The translations under genes and the position numbers were made by a program. A DNA stretch of 5,889 bases from positions 1 to 5,889 of the forward strand of contig JAUWKY010000170.1 of the NCBI GenBank assembly GCA_030613915.1, given 5' to 3'. Positions 5,613-5,889 of the stretch are shown one piece after another; the first letter of the stretch is position 1; the number at the start of each line of letters is the position of its first letter. The stretch comes from Syntrophobacterales bacterium (GTDB lineage Bacteria; Desulfobacterota; Syntrophobacteria; BM002). The notes under the pieces are model-generated. The model did no database searches. It saw only the letters and a list, made by a program, of their open reading frames with translations, and was not told the DNA's origin.

Positions 5613-5639
5613 GACGGAAAGGACTACCAAAAGGTTACA
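5613..5639 (-). promoter_or_regulatory. ECF-type promoter for the CMD-sigma-SHOCT operon
   Basis: On the minus strand, TGTAACC (5633-5639, -35) lies 16 nt from CGTC (5613-5616, -10), with AGACAAAA just downstream. The ATG of the CMD gene is 36 nt past the -10 box, giving a short leader of about 28 nt. The match in both boxes and spacing to 4324-4350 supports one shared sigma factor, most simply the one encoded in this operon (positive autoregulation). The 108 nt between this site and the acr3 stop show only weak inverted repeats, so the operon probably has its own transcription start rather than relying on read-through. Confidence 0.78.
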
Positions 5640-5747
5640 CTTTCAGTGCTCCTCAGAATGACACTGGGTTGTTGGGTTTCAGGATGGACACGAAATAAGT
5701 GTATCAGTAGGCAGTGGCACCCTACACTGGACCAGCTCTCAGAAGCA

Positions 5748-5889
5748 TCACGGCTTGCAGGTTAGGTGACAAATTCCCAGGGGAGTCTCCACAGCGTAAG
5801 GGAAGTACTTCTTCTTAAACCAAAGTGCCACGTTCACCAGGGAGATCAGTACAGGCACCTCCACGAGAGGACCGATCACCGCGGCGAAG
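5748..5889 (-). CDS. acr3: Arsenite efflux transporter Acr3, C-terminal fragment (cut by window edge)
   Basis: Only the last 46 codons are inside the window; the 5' part lies beyond position 5889. The translated end reads [20 protein letters not shown] (residues 2-21 of the fragment), then LWFKKKYF. This is the characteristic last transmembrane helix and basic cytoplasmic end of Acr3-type (ACR3/ArsB, BART superfamily) arsenite exporters, including the conserved GPLVEVPVL motif. Acr3 is an inner-membrane pump that expels As(III) using the proton motive force. The tail ends ICHLTCKP before a TGA at 5748-5750, so it carries two extra cysteines. The gene is on the same strand as the CMD-sigma operon, but 170 nt of non-coding DNA and a separate promoter lie between them. 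ArsR, ArsC or other ars genes, if present, are outside the window. Confidence 0.85.
   Translation of the reverse strand, partial: FAAVIGPLVEVPVLISLVNVALWFKKKYFPYAVETPLGICHLTCKP

Noticed and set aside
5707..5725. gtagg...cctac hairpin past the acr3 stop as a terminator
   Set aside because: Only a 5-bp stem with a 9-nt loop and no U-tract; several similar weak pairings exist in this gap.

Overview
The window is bacterial DNA. All ten genes I can support lie on the minus strand, so it reads right to left from a truncated arsenite-efflux gene to a GNAT acetyltransferase. There are no rRNA, tRNA or CRISPR features. The mix of an ACR3 pump, a small AhpD-like CMD protein, a SHOCT membrane protein and a secreted TPR protein resembles anaerobic Desulfobacterota-type (former deltaproteobacterial) genomes. 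That placement is an inference from gene style, not from a marker gene.

Right part (about 4020-5889): a metalloid/thiol-stress neighbourhood. Reading along the minus strand it holds the C-terminus of Acr3, a 78-aa carboxymuconolactone-decarboxylase-like protein with a CxxC motif, an ECF-type sigma factor with two C-terminal cysteines, an 87-aa SHOCT-domain membrane protein, and a 75-aa protein very rich in Met and Cys. The best signal in the window is a pair of matching promoter-like sequences, TGTAACC-N16-CGTC followed by AGACAAAA. One precedes the CMD-sigma-SHOCT operon and the other precedes the Met/Cys-rich gene. This suggests that the sigma factor drives its own operon and the small protein, making a compact two-promoter regulon beside acr3. 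No conventional anti-sigma factor gene is visible between the genes.

Middle part (about 2965-4020): a secreted or membrane-anchored TPR protein. Upstream of it lies a 342-base non-coding stretch that contains a 194-bp, near-palindromic, MITE-like repeat with 19-bp terminal inverted repeats. A 10-bp copy of the repeat's terminal sequence also lies just past the 3' end of the TPR gene.

Left part (1-2832): a DUF4442 hotdog thioesterase-like gene, a SRPBCC/DUF2867-like gene 13 nt downstream, then ilvE (branched-chain aminotransferase), then a GNAT acetyltransferase. The first two probably form an operon; ilvE and GNAT follow after gaps of 104 and 115 nt. A 51-bp inverted repeat closes the left edge, downstream of the GNAT gene.
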